Source: Pantoea deleyi (GTDB lineage: Bacteria; Pseudomonadota; Gammaproteobacteria; Enterobacterales; Enterobacteriaceae). Taken from it: a DNA stretch of 64,000 nucleotides. Under the pieces are notes generated by a model. That model worked only from the letters and a program-made list of their open reading frames with translations. It had not been told where the DNA came from and did no database searches. The translations under genes and the position numbers were made by a program. The first letter of the stretch is position 1. Every line of letters starts with the position of its first letter. Below, piece by piece: positions 48,285-59,862 of the stretch. Location of the stretch: NCBI RefSeq assembly GCF_022647325.1, contig NZ_CP071405.1, positions 3,410,001 through 3,474,000 on the forward strand, read 5' to 3'.

Positions 48285-50431
48285 CACGTCTCCTCTTCCG
48301 CCATTTTCTTCAGCGTCACGTAATCGGGTTTGCCGCTGCCGAGCAGCGGGAGCTGTTTCACCGCCCGGATATCGCGCGGCAGCGCCAGCTCCGGCGCGCC
48401 CAGCTCACGGGCCGCTTTCTGCAGGCTGTCGCGTGCCAGCCCGGCATCGGTAGTGAACAGCACCAGCGCCTCGCCGCGCTGACCATCCGGACGCAGCGAG
48501 GCGGCATGCTGTCGGTCCGGCGACGCTTTAAGGGCGATCTGTTCCACAATCTCCAGCGAGACCATCTCCCCGGCGATCTTGGCAAAACGTTTGGCCCGTC
48601 CCTGAATCTGGCAGAACCCGCCCTCGTCGAAGCTGACGATATCGCCGGTGTCATACCAGCCCGCTTCCATATTGCCTTCGCCATCGTCGGCAACCGGCGT
48701 TTCCAGCACGCCTGGGTTTTCCACCCGCAGGTAGCCCTTCATGATGTTTGGCCCGCGCAGTTGCAGCCGCCCGCCCTGCTCAATGCCCGGCACCGACATC
48801 AGACGTGAATCCATGCCCGGCAGAATCCGTCCCACGGTGTGCGCTTTTGTCGCCATCGGTACGTTGATCGCCACCACCGGCGCGCACTCGGTGACGCCAT
48901 AGCCTTCCAGGATGCGGATGCCATACTTCTCCATGTAAGTCTGGCGGGTCTGCTCCTGCAGTTTTTCTGCGCCCGCGACCACATAGCGCAGACGGGCAAA
49001 ATCGTAGGGCGCGGCAAAGCGTGCGTAGTTACCCAGGAAGGTGGAGGTGCCGAACAGCACGGTGCAGTTACGGTCATAGACCAGCTCCGGCACGATACGG
49101 TAGTGGAGCGGGCTGGGATAGAGAAAGACCTGCGCGCCGGTCATCAGCGGGGTAAAGAGCCCGACCGTCAGGCCAAACGCATGGAACAGCGGCAGCGCCG
49201 ACATAAACCGGTCGCGCGGCGTGAAGTCTGCCACGGTCCGGATCTGTTCGACGTTGGCCAGCAGGCTTTTATGTGAGTGCACCACGCCTTTAGGGTGGCC
49301 TTCCGACCCGGAGGTAAAGAGCACCATCGCGGCGTCTTCCGGCTGCTGAGGCAGCTGCGCACGGCGCGGCATCAGCAGATGGGCGAGGATCCACAGCTTG
49401 TCCTTGCCGGTGACGGTCTCTTTCAGATCCTCCAGATAGATCCACTGCACCTCATTCAGCCCCTGCGGCAGATGCCACAGATTGCCCTTCTCCAGGAACT
49501 GGCGCGAGGTGAAGACCGTTTTGATCTGCGCGGCGGTCAGCGCCGCCCGCATGCCGTTCACGCCCGCGGTGTAGTTGAGCATCGCCGGTACGCGCCCGCG
49601 CAGCGTGGCACCGAAAATCGCCGCCGCCGTGACGGTGGTATTGGGCAGCAGCAGCCCCACCACTTCACGCGGCTGGCTGTAGCGTTCCAGGATACGCCCC
49701 ACGCCCAGCGACTTCTTCAGCAGGCCGTTGTAGCTGTCGGGTTTGAAATTGACATCTTCGATGCAGCGCTTAAATGCGCCATAACGCGTTCGTGCCGCCA
49801 GAAACGCCTCGAACAGGGTTTCACGCGGACGCACCGCCATGCGCGCTTCCATCATCACATGGTGCAGGTGCTCACCGGCCAGCACGCGCCGGTCGCGCGC
49901 CCGTTTCGCCTCCGGCATCGGAATACGGGTGGCGGGCAGAATGCTCAGGGTAATGCGCGGGAACAGACGACGTTTAAATACGCCCGCCAGACGGCCAAAC
50001 GGCGTGAACTCTGCGCCTTCGATGCGCACCGGCACCACGCTGGCGCCGGAACGCGCCGCAACAAAGCCTGCGCCGCTGTAAATCTTCATCAGCGAGCCGG
50101 TCACCGTAATCCGGCCTTCCGGGAAGATCACCACCGGACGACCGGTGTCGATCAGCCGGACCAGTTGCTTCAGCGCCATCGGACGCGTCGGGTCCAGCGG
50201 CACAAAGTCGATAAAGGGTTTCACCAGGCGCATAAACCAGCTTTCGCTGATGGTGCTATAGATAGCGAAGACCGGCTTGATCGGCAAAAATAGCGCCAGC
50301 AATATGCCGTCGAGAAACGACATATGGTTCGGCGTGATCAATACCTTCTGTTTGTTCAGTTCGGTGACATCGCCCCGCAGTTCGACCCGCCACAACAGGC
50401 GAAATATCAGGCGCAAAAGTGTGAAAACCAT
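48284..50431 (-). CDS. aas: bifunctional acyl-ACP synthetase / 2-acylglycerophosphoethanolamine acyltransferase
   Basis: The 715-residue fusion protein has an N-terminal PlsC-like acyltransferase domain (N-H-M-S-F-L-D near residue 35 and F-P-E-G-R-I-T near 110) and a C-terminal AMP-forming acyl-ACP synthetase domain ([12 protein letters not shown] near 370 and Y-D-T-G-D near 595). It repairs lyso-PE in the inner membrane and pairs with LplT. In E. coli, omrA and omrB lie next to aas; here an efflux operon separates them. Confidence 0.96.
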   Translation of the reverse strand: MVFTLLRLIFRLLWRVELRGDVTELNKQKVLITPNHMSFLDGILLALFLPIKPVFAIYSTISESWFMRLVKPFIDFVPLDPTRPMALKQLVRLIDTGRPVVIFPEGRITVTGSLMKIYSGAGFVAARSGASVVPVRIEGAEFTPFGRLAGVFKRRLFPRITLSILPATRIPMPEAKRARDRRVLAGEHLHHVMMEARMAVRPRETLFEAFLAARTRYGAFKRCIEDVNFKPDSYNGLLKKSLGVGRILERYSQPREVVGLLLPNTTVTAAAIFGATLRGRVPAMLNYTAGVNGMRAALTAAQIKTVFTSRQFLEKGNLWHLPQGLNEVQWIYLEDLKETVTGKDKLWILAHLLMPRRAQLPQQPEDAAMVLFTSGSEGHPKGVVHSHKSLLANVEQIRTVADFTPRDRFMSALPLFHAFGLTVGLFTPLMTGAQVFLYPSPLHYRIVPELVYDRNCTVLFGTSTFLGNYARFAAPYDFARLRYVVAGAEKLQEQTRQTYMEKYGIRILEGYGVTECAPVVAINVPMATKAHTVGRILPGMDSRLMSVPGIEQGGRLQLRGPNIMKGYLRVENPGVLETPVADDGEGNMEAGWYDTGDIVSFDEGGFCQIQGRAKRFAKIAGEMVSLEIVEQIALKASPDRQHAASLRPDGQRGEALVLFTTDAGLARDSLQKAARELGAPELALPRDIRAVKQLPLLGSGKPDYVTLKKMAEEET

Positions 50432-50520
50432 GCCGGCTCCTTAGCATCATGAAAATAGCCCCTCACGATGCAGGATTTAACGCGGTTCGACAACAGAATT
50501 ATCGGCGTTACGGCGCGACC

Positions 50521-51888
50521 TCAGGGCGCCTGCCAGCTGCCGCCCAGCGCGGCAATCAGCGCCACGCTGCTGACCCACTGCGTGCTCTGCAGCGTCAGCA
50601 AACTCTGCTGCGCACTCAGGCTACTGTTCTCCGTGGTTGCCACATCCAGGTAGTTAATCATGCCCGCGTCATACTGCAGACGCGTCACCCGCGCCGAGGT
50701 CTGCGCCGCGTCGGTGGCGCGCTGCTGTGCGGCGATCTCGCCCTGCAGCGTATTCAGCTCTACCAGCTTGTCCTCCACCTCCTGCATGGCCGTCAGCACC
50801 GTCTGACGATAGGTTGCGACGCTGGCCTCCCAGCCCGCCCGCGCCTGATCGACCTTCGCTGAGGTCGCGCCCGCGTCGAACAGCGTGCCGCTGAGTTCCG
50901 GCCCCAGCGACCAGACGCGGCTCGGCAGCGAGAACAGCGAGTGCAGCACCGACGAACTGACACCCGCGCTGGCGCTCAGGGTAAGATCGGGATAGTACCC
51001 GGCCACCGCCACACCCACGGCCGCATTGGCGGCGGCCATATTGCGTTCAGCGTACGCAATGTCGGGACGGCGCTGCAACAGCTCGCCCGGCAGGGCGGCC
51101 GGAATCGCGGGCAGCGTAGCGGTCAGCGGCGCGGCGGCCAGACTGAAGTCGGCGGGGGCTTTGCCGACCAGCAGCGCAATGGCATGCTCCATCTGCGCAC
51201 GCTGCCACTGCTCATCCTGCGCCGAGGCGCGGGCACTCTCCAGTTGCAGCTGCGCCTGTGCCAGAGTGGCACGCGATGCGGTGCCCGCCTGATACTGGCG
51301 GCCGATCACGTTCAGGTAGCGCTGATAGGCGTCAACGCTCTGCTGATAGCGTGCGATTTTCTGATCCATGATCCGCAGCTGGAAATAGTCCTGCGCCAGC
51401 TCTGACTGGGCGCTCAGGGTGATATTAGCCAGTTCCGCCGCGCTGGCTGAGGCGCTGGCGCGATCCTCCTCCAGCGTACGCCGCAGTTTGCCCCACAGAT
51501 CCAGCTCCCAGCTGGCGCTCAGCGCCGCCTGATGGCTGCTGCTGGTAGTGATTTGACTGCCGCTGCGCGTTACGCTGCCGTCATAGCCCAGCGAGGGAAA
51601 CAGCGCCGCGCGTGACTCTGCCGCCAGCGCCTGCGCCTGCCGGTACTGCGCACTGTAGGTCGCTACGTTCTGATTCGACACACTGACCTGACTCAGCAGC
51701 CCGCTCAGCGTGGCGTCATGGTAGACCGACCACCATTCGCCTTTGCTTTGCGCATCACGCGGCGTCGCCGGCTGCCAGCCCCGTGCCTCTTTATAGTGAA
51801 CCGGCATCGCCATCGATGGGCGCTGATAGTCGGGGCCAACGCTGCAGCCAGCCAGCAGCAGCACAATGAACGGGAGATGAGGTTTCAT
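50521..51888 (-). CDS. RND efflux outer-membrane lipoprotein channel
   Basis: The 455-residue protein has a lipoprotein signal with L-L-A-G-C at 12-16, then two outer-membrane efflux (OEP) repeats and G-P-D-Y-Q-R-P after the lipidation site, typical of OprM/MdtP/NodT-type channels. It lies 3 bp after mdtC, so it is the fourth gene of the efflux operon and its dedicated exit duct. E. coli MdtABC instead uses TolC. Confidence 0.9.
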   Translation of the reverse strand: MKPHLPFIVLLLAGCSVGPDYQRPSMAMPVHYKEARGWQPATPRDAQSKGEWWSVYHDATLSGLLSQVSVSNQNVATYSAQYRQAQALAAESRAALFPSLGYDGSVTRSGSQITTSSSHQAALSASWELDLWGKLRRTLEEDRASASASAAELANITLSAQSELAQDYFQLRIMDQKIARYQQSVDAYQRYLNVIGRQYQAGTASRATLAQAQLQLESARASAQDEQWQRAQMEHAIALLVGKAPADFSLAAAPLTATLPAIPAALPGELLQRRPDIAYAERNMAAANAAVGVAVAGYYPDLTLSASAGVSSSVLHSLFSLPSRVWSLGPELSGTLFDAGATSAKVDQARAGWEASVATYRQTVLTAMQEVEDKLVELNTLQGEIAAQQRATDAAQTSARVTRLQYDAGMINYLDVATTENSSLSAQQSLLTLQSTQWVSSVALIAALGGSWQAP

Positions 51889-51891
51889 GGT

Positions 51892-54800
51892 TCAGGATTC
51901 CGCATGGCGCAGACGACGCCATTGACGTTGAGTGGCGCGACCCAGACGATCGAGCCACAGATAAACAACCGGCGTGGTAAACAGTGTCAGCAGCTGGCTG
52001 AGCGCCAGTCCGCCCGCGATAGCGATTCCCAGCGGACTGCGCAGATCGGCGTCACCGCCGCTGCCCAGCGCCAGCGGCAAGGCACCGAAAAAGGCGGCCA
52101 GCGTGGTCATCATGATGGGCCGGAAGCGCATCAGACACGCCTGCGTGATCGCCTGCTGCGGCGACAGCCCCTGCCGCCGTTCTGCGTCGATGGCAAAATC
52201 GATCATCATGATGGCGTTCTTTTTCACGATGCCGATCAGCAGGATGATGCCAATCAGCGCAATCAGCGTGAGTTGTGTGTGGGTCAGCAGCAGGAGTAAC
52301 AGCGCCCCGACGCCCGCTGACGGCAGCGTTGAGAGAATGGTCAGCGGATGGATATAGCTCTCATAGAGGACGCCGAGCACGATATAGACCGCCGCCAGCG
52401 CCGCCAGAATCAGCCACGGCATGGTGGCAGTCAGCTGTGAAAACGCGGCGGCGGTACCGGCGAAACCGGCATGAATGGTCGATGGCAGGCCCAGCTTCGC
52501 CATTGCCTGTTTAATCCGTTCCTGCGCCTGTTCCAGCGAGACGCCCTCGTTGAGATTGAACGCTACCGTGCTGGTGGCAGACTGGCCCTGATGTGCCACC
52601 GACAGCGGCGCATTGCCGCCGCTAAAGCGGGCAAACGCGGCGAGCGGCACCCGGTCACCGCTGTCGTTAATGACATAGAGCTGCTGCAGCGTCTCCGGAT
52701 TTGCGGTGTCGCTGTCCTGCAGTGACATCACGACATGATACTGATTCAGCGTGTGGTAAAGCGTCGCGATCTGTCGCTGGCTGAAGGCATTGTTCAGCAG
52801 CGTATCGAGCATTTTCACGTTGACGCCCAGCCGGGTGGCGCGGTCACGGTCAATTGTCAGCACCACCTCCTGCCCGCCGGTCTGAGAATCAGAGTCCACG
52901 CTGTTGAGCTGAGGGATGGCCGCCAGCGCCGCCTGCACCTTCGGCGTCCAGACCCGCAGCAGATCAAGATCGTCAGCCTGCAGGCTGTACTGATAGGTTG
53001 CATTAGCGCTGCGCCCGCCAATGTGCAGATCCTGTGCCGCCATCAGGAACATCTGTGCCCCGGCGATATGGCTGGTTTTGCGCGTCAGCCGGTTTGCCAC
53101 GTCGCTGGCCGTGGCGTCGCGCTGATCAAAGTCCTTCAGCCGCACAAAGAAGTTGGCGCTGTTGCGGGAGCCGAACATCCCGCTGCCCATTGACGACATC
53201 ACGCTCTGGACCGCCGGATCCGCCTGAATGATTCGGGTAAACATCAGCATTTTTGGCTTCATCGCCTGAAACGAAATGTTCTGATCGGCACGCAACGCGC
53301 CCATCAGCAGCCCGGTGTCCTGGTTCGGGAAAAAGCCCTTCTGCACCACGGTAAACAGAAAAACATTCAGCAGCACGGTCAGCAGCAGACTGAGCAGCGT
53401 CAGTTTCTGATGGCGCATCACCCAGGCCAGCCCGCGCCCGTAGGCGGCCAGCAGGCGACTCAGCTGGTTTTCAATAAACTGCCAGAGTGGATGCGGCCGC
53501 TGGCTGACAGGCGGCCTGGGTTTAAGCAGGCGCGCGCAAAGCATCGGCGTCAGGCTGAGCGAGACAAACAGCGAGATCAGCAGCGACACCGTGAGCGTGA
53601 CGGCAAACTCACGGAACAGCCGCCCGACAAGGCTGCCCATCAGCAGGATCGGGATGAACACTGCGATCAGCGACACGGTCATCGACAGCACGGTGAAACT
53701 CACCTCCTGCGCCCCGCGCAGCGCCGCCCGCAGCGGGCTTAGCCCGCGTTCAATGTGACGGGTGATGTTCTCCAGCACCACGATCGCATCATCCACCACG
53801 AAGCCGGTAGAGATAATCAGCGCCATCAGCGACAGATTATCCAGGCTGTACCCCAGCAGATACATCACCGCACAGGTGCCGATCAGCGACACCGGCAACG
53901 CCAGTGCCGGAACGATCACCGCCTGCATGTTGCGCAGGAAGATAAACACCACCGCGATGACCAGCAGCACCGCAATCAGCAGCGTCTCTTCGGTGTCATA
54001 GAGCGAGGCGCGCACGCCAGGCGAGCGGTCAATCACCACCTTCAGCTGGCTGTCCGCAGGCAGGCTCTTCTCCAGCAGCGGCAACTGCGCTTTGATCGCG
54101 TCGATGGTTTCGAGCATGTTAGCGCCCGCCTGACGTTTGATGCCGATCATCACGGCAGGCGTGGCATTCAGAAATCCCGCCTGATAGCGATCTTCTACCG
54201 AATCGTAGACGGTCGCGACATCGCGAAGCCGCACCGCCTTGCCCTGCTGCCAGGTAACGATCAGATCGCGATAGCTGGCCGCCTTCTCCAGCTGACCATT
54301 GCTGTCCACCAGCCACGACTGACCACTGCCCTGTAAGATCCCTTTGGGCAGATTAGTGGTGCTGCTGGCGACGGCAGTACGCACCGTCTCCAGCGAGATG
54401 CCGTAATGGATCAGCTTCCGCGGCTGCAGATCAATCCGCACCGCCGGTAAGGCGCTGCCCATCAGCGACACTTCGCCAACGCCCTGCACCTGCCCCATCG
54501 CCTGTTCGATCTTGCTCTCCGCCAGATCGTAAAGTTCGCCAGGCGTGCGGGTGGCGGAGGTCAGCGCCAGCATGACGATCGGCGCGTCCGAGGGGTTTGC
54601 CTTGCGATAGGTCGGCAGCGAGGCCATCGCGCTCGGCAGCAGGCTGCGTGCCGCGTTGATCGCGGCCTGCACGTCGCGCGCCGCGCCATTGATGTCGCGG
54701 TCCAGCTCAAACTGCAGGATGATGCTGCTGGAACCCTGCGAGCTGCTGGAGGTCATCTCGCTGATACCGGCAATCTGCCCCAGCGCACGTTCCAGCGGCG

Positions 54801-54993
54801 TAGCGACCGTTGCCGCCATGGTTTCCGGACTGGCCCCCGCCAGGCTGGCGCTGACCATGATAGTCGGGAAATCGACCTGTGGCAGCGGTGCCACCGGCAG
54901 CAGCCGGTAGCCCAGCGCGCCGGCCAGCAGGATCGCCAGCGTCAGCAGCAGCGTCGCTACCGGGCGAAAGATAAACAACCGGGTCAGATTCAT
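51892..54993 (-). CDS. mdtC: multidrug efflux RND transporter MdtC
   Basis: The 1033-residue pump subunit has twelve membrane helices and two large periplasmic loops. It starts [12 protein letters not shown] and contains [13 protein letters not shown] with the two aspartates of the proton relay near 405. In E. coli two MdtB and one MdtC form a trimer. The start overlaps the mdtB stop (ATGA). Confidence 0.95.
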   Translation of the reverse strand: MNLTRLFIFRPVATLLLTLAILLAGALGYRLLPVAPLPQVDFPTIMVSASLAGASPETMAATVATPLERALGQIAGISEMTSSSSQGSSSIILQFELDRDINGAARDVQAAINAARSLLPSAMASLPTYRKANPSDAPIVMLALTSATRTPGELYDLAESKIEQAMGQVQGVGEVSLMGSALPAVRIDLQPRKLIHYGISLETVRTAVASSTTNLPKGILQGSGQSWLVDSNGQLEKAASYRDLIVTWQQGKAVRLRDVATVYDSVEDRYQAGFLNATPAVMIGIKRQAGANMLETIDAIKAQLPLLEKSLPADSQLKVVIDRSPGVRASLYDTEETLLIAVLLVIAVVFIFLRNMQAVIVPALALPVSLIGTCAVMYLLGYSLDNLSLMALIISTGFVVDDAIVVLENITRHIERGLSPLRAALRGAQEVSFTVLSMTVSLIAVFIPILLMGSLVGRLFREFAVTLTVSLLISLFVSLSLTPMLCARLLKPRPPVSQRPHPLWQFIENQLSRLLAAYGRGLAWVMRHQKLTLLSLLLTVLLNVFLFTVVQKGFFPNQDTGLLMGALRADQNISFQAMKPKMLMFTRIIQADPAVQSVMSSMGSGMFGSRNSANFFVRLKDFDQRDATASDVANRLTRKTSHIAGAQMFLMAAQDLHIGGRSANATYQYSLQADDLDLLRVWTPKVQAALAAIPQLNSVDSDSQTGGQEVVLTIDRDRATRLGVNVKMLDTLLNNAFSQRQIATLYHTLNQYHVVMSLQDSDTANPETLQQLYVINDSGDRVPLAAFARFSGGNAPLSVAHQGQSATSTVAFNLNEGVSLEQAQERIKQAMAKLGLPSTIHAGFAGTAAAFSQLTATMPWLILAALAAVYIVLGVLYESYIHPLTILSTLPSAGVGALLLLLLTHTQLTLIALIGIILLIGIVKKNAIMMIDFAIDAERRQGLSPQQAITQACLMRFRPIMMTTLAAFFGALPLALGSGGDADLRSPLGIAIAGGLALSQLLTLFTTPVVYLWLDRLGRATQRQWRRLRHAES

Positions 54994-57900
54994 TGCCCGC
55001 TCCGTGCCTGCTGCTGACGGCGTTTCACCCAGGCATTTCCGCGCTGCGCCAGTCCGTCAAACCAGAGGTAGATCACCGGCGTGGAGAAGAGTGTCAGCAC
55101 CTGACTGACAATCAGCCCGCCGACGATCACCAGCCCCAGCGGCTGCCGCAGTTCGGCACCCGAGCCGGAGGCGAGCATCAGCGGTAGCGCGCCGAGCATC
55201 GCCGCCATCGTCGTCATCAGGATGGGCCGGAAACGCAGCAGACAGGCCTGGTGAATAGCCTCACGCGCGCTGAGGTGCTGCTTTTGCTCCGCCTCCAGCG
55301 CGAAGTCAATCATCATGATGGCGTTCTTTTTCACGATACCTATCAGCAGGATGACGCCAATCAGCGCAATCAGGCTGAACTCGCTGCCCGCCAGCAACAG
55401 CGTCAGCAGCGCCCCTACCGCGGCTGAGGGCAGCGTTGAGAGAATCGTGACCGGGTGAATAAAACTTTCGTAGAGGATGCCGAGCACCACATACATGGTG
55501 ATCAGCGCGGCCAGAATCAGCCACAGCGTGTTGCCGGTCGCGTTCTGAAATGCCGAGGTTTCACCCTGATAGCGCAGCGTGGTGCTCTCCGGGAGCTGAA
55601 GCTGCTGACGCACGTCGGCGATTGCCCGCTGCGCATCCTCCAGCGAATAGCCCGGATTGAGGTTGAAGGAGATCATCACCGCTGGAAACTGATTCAGGCG
55701 CATGTGCATCAGCGAGCCCGTGCGCTGATGAATCGTGGCGATGGCGGTGAGCTTCACCATGCCGCTGCGGGCGGATGTCGTGTCAGAAGCCGAAGCGGAC
55801 GTCGACGTCGATGAAGATGAAGATGAAGATGAAGATGAAGATGTTGATGAAGATGTTGATGACGAAGCGGTGCTGCTGGATGACGTCGTGCTGCTACTGC
55901 TGGTGGAGGGCTGCAGCCAGACATTATCAAATGACGCCGGCCCCTGCTGCCAGGCCGGTGCCACTTCCAGCACAACCCGATACTGATTCGACTGGGTAAA
56001 AATGGTCGAAACCAGGCGCTGACCAAATGCGTTATAGAGCGCGGTGTCCACGTCCGACGCCGTGATGCCGAAGCGCGCCGCTTTGTCCCGGTTCAGCGCC
56101 ACGTAAGCGACGCGCCCCTGATCCTGCAGGTTACTCACCACGCCGTTAAACTCGGGCCGCTGCTGCAGTGCCGCCACCAGTTTAGGCGACTCGCGGACCA
56201 GATTTTCACTGTCAGCGTCGTCGAGGGTGAACTGATACCGACTCGGCGAGACCTGATCGTTGACCGTGAGATCCTGCGCGGGCTGCAGATAGAGCCGGAT
56301 ACCCGGCACATCAGCGGTCGCCTGGTTCAGCTGGCTGATGACGTCACTGGCGCTGAGGTCGCGGTCACCAAACGGCTTCAGGTTGATCTGTAACCGTCCG
56401 CTGTTAAGGCTGGTGTTGGTGCCGTCGATCCCGATGGTCGATGAAACACTCTCCACCGCCGGATTCTTCAGGATCAGTGCCGAGAGCGCCTGCTGTCGCG
56501 TCGCCATCGCGTTAAACGAGACATCCTGTGAGGCAACGGTGACACCCTGAATCAGCCCGGTATCCTGAGTCGGAAAGAAGCCTTTCGGCACCATCAGATA
56601 GAGCAGTGCCGTCAGCCCGAAGGTCGCCAGCGCCACCAGCAGCGTCAGTTTCTGATGATTCAGCACCACGGTCAGCAGACGGTCATAACCGCGCACCAGG
56701 CGGTCAAACAACGCGCCGCCCTTACGGGAAAATCCGGACTGCTGCTCAGGCGGAATGTGGCGCAGCAGATACGCGCACAGCATCGGGGTCAGCGTCAGCG
56801 AGACCCCCATCGATACCAGAATCGCCACCGCCAGCGTAATCGCGAACTCTCTGAACAGTCGCCCCACCACATCGCCCATAAACAGCAGCGGGATCAGCAC
56901 GGCAATCAGTGAAAAGGTCAGCGAGATAATGGTGAAGCCAATCTGCTGTGAGCCTTTCAGCGCCGCCTCCATCGGTGACTCGCCCAGCTCCAGACGCCGG
57001 GAGATGTTCTCCACCACCACAATGGCATCATCAATGACAAAACCGGTGGCGATGGTCAGCGCCATCAGCGACAGATTATTCAGGCTGAAGCCCGCCAGAT
57101 ACATCACGCCAAAGGTGCCGACCAGCGACAGCGGCACCGCGACGCTGGGGATCAGCGTGGCGGCAACGTTCCGCAGGAACAGGAAGGTCACCATCACCAC
57201 CAGCGCAATCGACAGCATCAGCTCAAACTGCACGTCGCTGATTGAGGCGCGAATGGTCTGGGTGCGGTCGGAGAGAATGGTCATCTTCACCCCATCCGGC
57301 AGCGCTGCCTGCAGTGCAGGAAGCTGCGCCCTGATGTTGTCCACCACCTGAATCACGTTCGCGCCGGGTTGACGCTGTATACCGATCACAATCGCAGGCT
57401 GGTTATCAGCCCATGCCGACTGGAAGCTGTTCTCCGGCCCCTGTTCGATATGGGCGATATCTTTCAGGCGCAGCGCCGCACCATTTTCGTAAGTCAGGAT
57501 CAGGTTGCCGTACGCGTCGGCGGTACGCAGCTGATCGTTGGCGTCGATAGTGACCGAATGATATTTGCCGTCAAAGCCGCCTTTGGAGCCATTGACGTTG
57601 CTGTTGCCGATCAGCGTATTCACCGCCTCCAGCGTCAGATGATGCGCCGCCAGCGCCTGCGGGTTCATCTGCACCCGAATCGCAGGCTGATGGCCGCCCG
57701 CCAGTGTCACCATCCCGACACCGGAAATCTGCGACAGCTTCAGCGCCACCCGGGTATTCACCAGGTCCTGCACCTCAGTCAGCGGCAGCGTGCCGGAGCT
57801 GGCTGCCAGCGTCACGACCGCGCTGTCCGCCGGATTGACCTTTTTGTAGGTCGGCGGATTGGGCAGATCGTCAGGCAGCAGGTTATTTGCCGCATTGATC

Positions 57901-58232
57901 GCCGCCTGCACCTCCTGCTCGGCGACATCCAGCGACAGCTCCAGGCTGAATTTCAGGGTAATGATCGACGCGCCGCTGGCGCTGGTCGAGCTCATCTGGC
58001 TCAGCCCCGCCATCTGCCCTAACTGGCGCTCCAGCGGTGACGTAACCGACGACGACATCACATCCGGGCTGGCACCCGGATAGAGTGTGGTGACCTGAAT
58101 CGTGGGATAGTCCACCTGCGGCAGCGCCGAGGTCGAGAGGAATTTACAGGCAAAGATGCCCGCGATCAGCACGCCGACCATCAGCAGAATGGTCGCGACC
58201 GGACGCAGAATAAACAGGCGTGACGGATTCAT
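54990..58232 (-). CDS. mdtB: multidrug efflux RND transporter MdtB with Ser/Thr-rich insert
   Basis: The 1080-residue subunit is about 40 residues longer than E. coli MdtB. The standard parts are present: [12 protein letters not shown] at the start and [13 protein letters not shown] with proton-relay aspartates near 405. The extra length is a Ser/Thr-rich stretch at about 777-824 in the second periplasmic loop, between V-W-L-Q-P-S and [11 protein letters not shown]. Part of it is coded by a hexanucleotide repeat. The insert would sit on the outer, periplasmic face of the pump. Confidence 0.94.
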   Translation of the reverse strand: MNPSRLFILRPVATILLMVGVLIAGIFACKFLSTSALPQVDYPTIQVTTLYPGASPDVMSSSVTSPLERQLGQMAGLSQMSSTSASGASIITLKFSLELSLDVAEQEVQAAINAANNLLPDDLPNPPTYKKVNPADSAVVTLAASSGTLPLTEVQDLVNTRVALKLSQISGVGMVTLAGGHQPAIRVQMNPQALAAHHLTLEAVNTLIGNSNVNGSKGGFDGKYHSVTIDANDQLRTADAYGNLILTYENGAALRLKDIAHIEQGPENSFQSAWADNQPAIVIGIQRQPGANVIQVVDNIRAQLPALQAALPDGVKMTILSDRTQTIRASISDVQFELMLSIALVVMVTFLFLRNVAATLIPSVAVPLSLVGTFGVMYLAGFSLNNLSLMALTIATGFVIDDAIVVVENISRRLELGESPMEAALKGSQQIGFTIISLTFSLIAVLIPLLFMGDVVGRLFREFAITLAVAILVSMGVSLTLTPMLCAYLLRHIPPEQQSGFSRKGGALFDRLVRGYDRLLTVVLNHQKLTLLVALATFGLTALLYLMVPKGFFPTQDTGLIQGVTVASQDVSFNAMATRQQALSALILKNPAVESVSSTIGIDGTNTSLNSGRLQINLKPFGDRDLSASDVISQLNQATADVPGIRLYLQPAQDLTVNDQVSPSRYQFTLDDADSENLVRESPKLVAALQQRPEFNGVVSNLQDQGRVAYVALNRDKAARFGITASDVDTALYNAFGQRLVSTIFTQSNQYRVVLEVAPAWQQGPASFDNVWLQPSTSSSSTTSSSSTASSSTSSSTSSSSSSSSSSSTSTSASASDTTSARSGMVKLTAIATIHQRTGSLMHMRLNQFPAVMISFNLNPGYSLEDAQRAIADVRQQLQLPESTTLRYQGETSAFQNATGNTLWLILAALITMYVVLGILYESFIHPVTILSTLPSAAVGALLTLLLAGSEFSLIALIGVILLIGIVKKNAIMMIDFALEAEQKQHLSAREAIHQACLLRFRPILMTTMAAMLGALPLMLASGSGAELRQPLGLVIVGGLIVSQVLTLFSTPVIYLWFDGLAQRGNAWVKRRQQQARSGQ
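55810..55863 (+). repeat. hexanucleotide repeat inside mdtB
   Basis: Five perfect GATGAA units (55810-55839) are followed by imperfect GATGTT / GATGAA / GATGTT / GATGAC units. On the coding strand they give Ser-Ser pairs. Gain or loss of a unit would keep the reading frame. Confidence 0.9.
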
Positions 58233-59437
58233 TTCGGCTCAGTACCGGCAGCGGAAGCCTCATCGGCCAGTGACACCTTACTGCCGCTGGTCAGACGATC
58301 GATCCCTTCGGTCACCAGCCGATCCCCCGGTGAAACGCCGCTGAGGATCGCCTGCTGATCGTCTCCGAACGCCGGGCCGGTGGTGACCGCTTTGCGCGTC
58401 ACGCGGTTGTCCTGATTGATCACAAAGACAAAGCTACCGTCGCTGCTGAGCTGCAGCGCCTGCGCCGGGATCACCGTTGCGCCTTTCAGTATCCGGGTCT
58501 GCAGCCTGATATTCACAAACTGATTAGCAAACAGTGACTCATCCCGGTTGGCGAACACTGCTTTTAGCGCCACGGTGCCGGTAGCGGTATCGATCTGGTT
58601 ACTGATGAACTTCACTTCCCCCTGGGCGAGCGGATGCTGGTTGTCCTGGTCGAACAGCGTGGCGGGCAGGCTCTGCCCCTGATGCAGTGCGCTGACCAGC
58701 GCCGGAATGTCACTCTGCGGCACGCTGAACGTCACGGCGGCGGGCTGCATCTGGGTGATGGTCACCAGGCCGGTGCTGCTGGCGCTCTGCACCATGTTGC
58801 CGGGATCGACCTGACGCAGACCGACGCGCCCGCTGACCGGAGCGGTGATGCGGGCATACTCTATGCTCAGCTTCGCACTGGCGATCTGCGCCTGATCGGC
58901 GGCAACAGCGCCACGATATTGCCCGACGGTGGCAATCTGGCTATCCAGATCCTGCCGCGCCAGCGCATCCTGTGCCGCCAGTTTGCGGTAGCGCGCCAGC
59001 GTCAGCTCGGCACTTTTCAGCAGCGCCTGGTTTTCGCTGAGTTCAGCCTGATACTGGTTCAGCGTCGCCTGATAACTGCGCGGATCGATCTGTGCCAGCA
59101 GCTGCCCGGCGCTGACCTTCTGCCCTTCGGTAAAGAACACCTGTTCCAGCTGACCGTCAACGCGGCTGGTCACCGTCACGCTGGCGTTGGGGATCACCGT
59201 GCCGAGCGCATTCAGCCACACCGGCACATCCGCCGTGCTGGCGACACCGCTGTGAACCAGCGTGGCACCGCCGCCCATCATGCCAGCCGCACCCGGTCTG
59301 CCCGATGGCATTCTCTCATCCGGCCCGTGCCCCGACGACAACAGACGCCAGATAACGCCAGCGACAATCGCGATCACCAGTAACAGAAGCAGCCATTTAA
59401 GCCCGGAGGAACGTGCGGGGCGAGAAAGGTGAGTCAT
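58229..59437 (-). CDS. mdtA: multidrug efflux periplasmic adaptor MdtA
   Basis: The 402-residue membrane-fusion protein has an N-terminal anchor ([16 protein letters not shown]), a lipoyl/hairpin region (residues about 75-200 with V-T-S-R-V-D-G-Q-L and [10 protein letters not shown]) and a beta-barrel end. It links MdtBC to the outer-membrane channel. It is the first gene of the operon, and mdtB follows with an ATGA overlap. No mdtD or baeSR follows, unlike E. coli. Confidence 0.94.
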   Translation of the reverse strand: MTHLSRPARSSGLKWLLLLLVIAIVAGVIWRLLSSGHGPDERMPSGRPGAAGMMGGGATLVHSGVASTADVPVWLNALGTVIPNASVTVTSRVDGQLEQVFFTEGQKVSAGQLLAQIDPRSYQATLNQYQAELSENQALLKSAELTLARYRKLAAQDALARQDLDSQIATVGQYRGAVAADQAQIASAKLSIEYARITAPVSGRVGLRQVDPGNMVQSASSTGLVTITQMQPAAVTFSVPQSDIPALVSALHQGQSLPATLFDQDNQHPLAQGEVKFISNQIDTATGTVALKAVFANRDESLFANQFVNIRLQTRILKGATVIPAQALQLSSDGSFVFVINQDNRVTRKAVTTGPAFGDDQQAILSGVSPGDRLVTEGIDRLTSGSKVSLADEASAAGTEPK

Positions 59438-59656
59438 CGTCGAACTCTTCAGATAAGCAGAAAAAGAAATCCCGGAACGTGCGGAATGCGGCAGTGAAAA
59501 CCGGCTGTGGCGCGCAAAAAGCGCCAGGCTTCACGGCGGCCATTATCAGTGAAAGGCGACGCGCCTTTCTATCGGCAAACAGTCAGGGTTTTGTTAAGAA
59601 CGATGATGATTTAACGGCAGCTGAAGCAGCGTAGAAGGCGGGACCGGCAGAGAGGC

Positions 59657-59748
59657 AAAAAAAACCCACGCTTCTGCGTGGGTTGGTGTAATAACAGGGA
59701 TCTCACTGCCGAAGCAGTGTTGTTTTCACACCCATCAATACCTCTGGG
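59657..59748 (-). ncRNA. OmrA/OmrB-family small RNA, copy 1
   Basis: Read on the minus strand it begins CCCAGAGGTATTGATGGGTG, the conserved 5' end of OmrA/OmrB that pairs with target mRNAs. A central hairpin (CACTGC / GCAGTG), TTACACCAACC, and a terminator stem ACCCACGC / GCGTGGGT with eight T follow. Length is about 92 nt. In E. coli these Hfq-dependent RNAs are induced by OmpR and repress outer-membrane proteins, curli and ompR itself. This copy lies between mdtA and the FtsI-like gene. Confidence 0.85.
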
Positions 59749-59790
59749 ACCGCTATCCTCGCACTGATCGACCGCGCAGAGACAGCGGGA

Positions 59791-59799
59791 AAACGCAAC
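59791..59799 (-). promoter_or_regulatory. conserved upstream motif of sRNA copy 1
   Basis: GTTGCGTTT lies 43 bp upstream of the sRNA 5' end. The same nine bases sit at the same distance before copy 2. It probably belongs to an activator site, OmpR being the leading candidate. Confidence 0.5.
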
Positions 59800-59862
59800 C
59801 GAATTCGGGGAAGTGCAACGAGGTGTGTATATCTTTCACACCCCGCTTACACTCTGATTTAA

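Noticed and set aside
49277..50293. 338-codon frame antisense to aas
   Set aside because: High-GC shadow frame rich in Arg, His and Gln; aas is certain on the other strand.
55735..55986. Asp/Glu-rich frame on the plus strand over the mdtB repeat
   Set aside because: It is the reverse reading of the hexanucleotide repeat inside mdtB.
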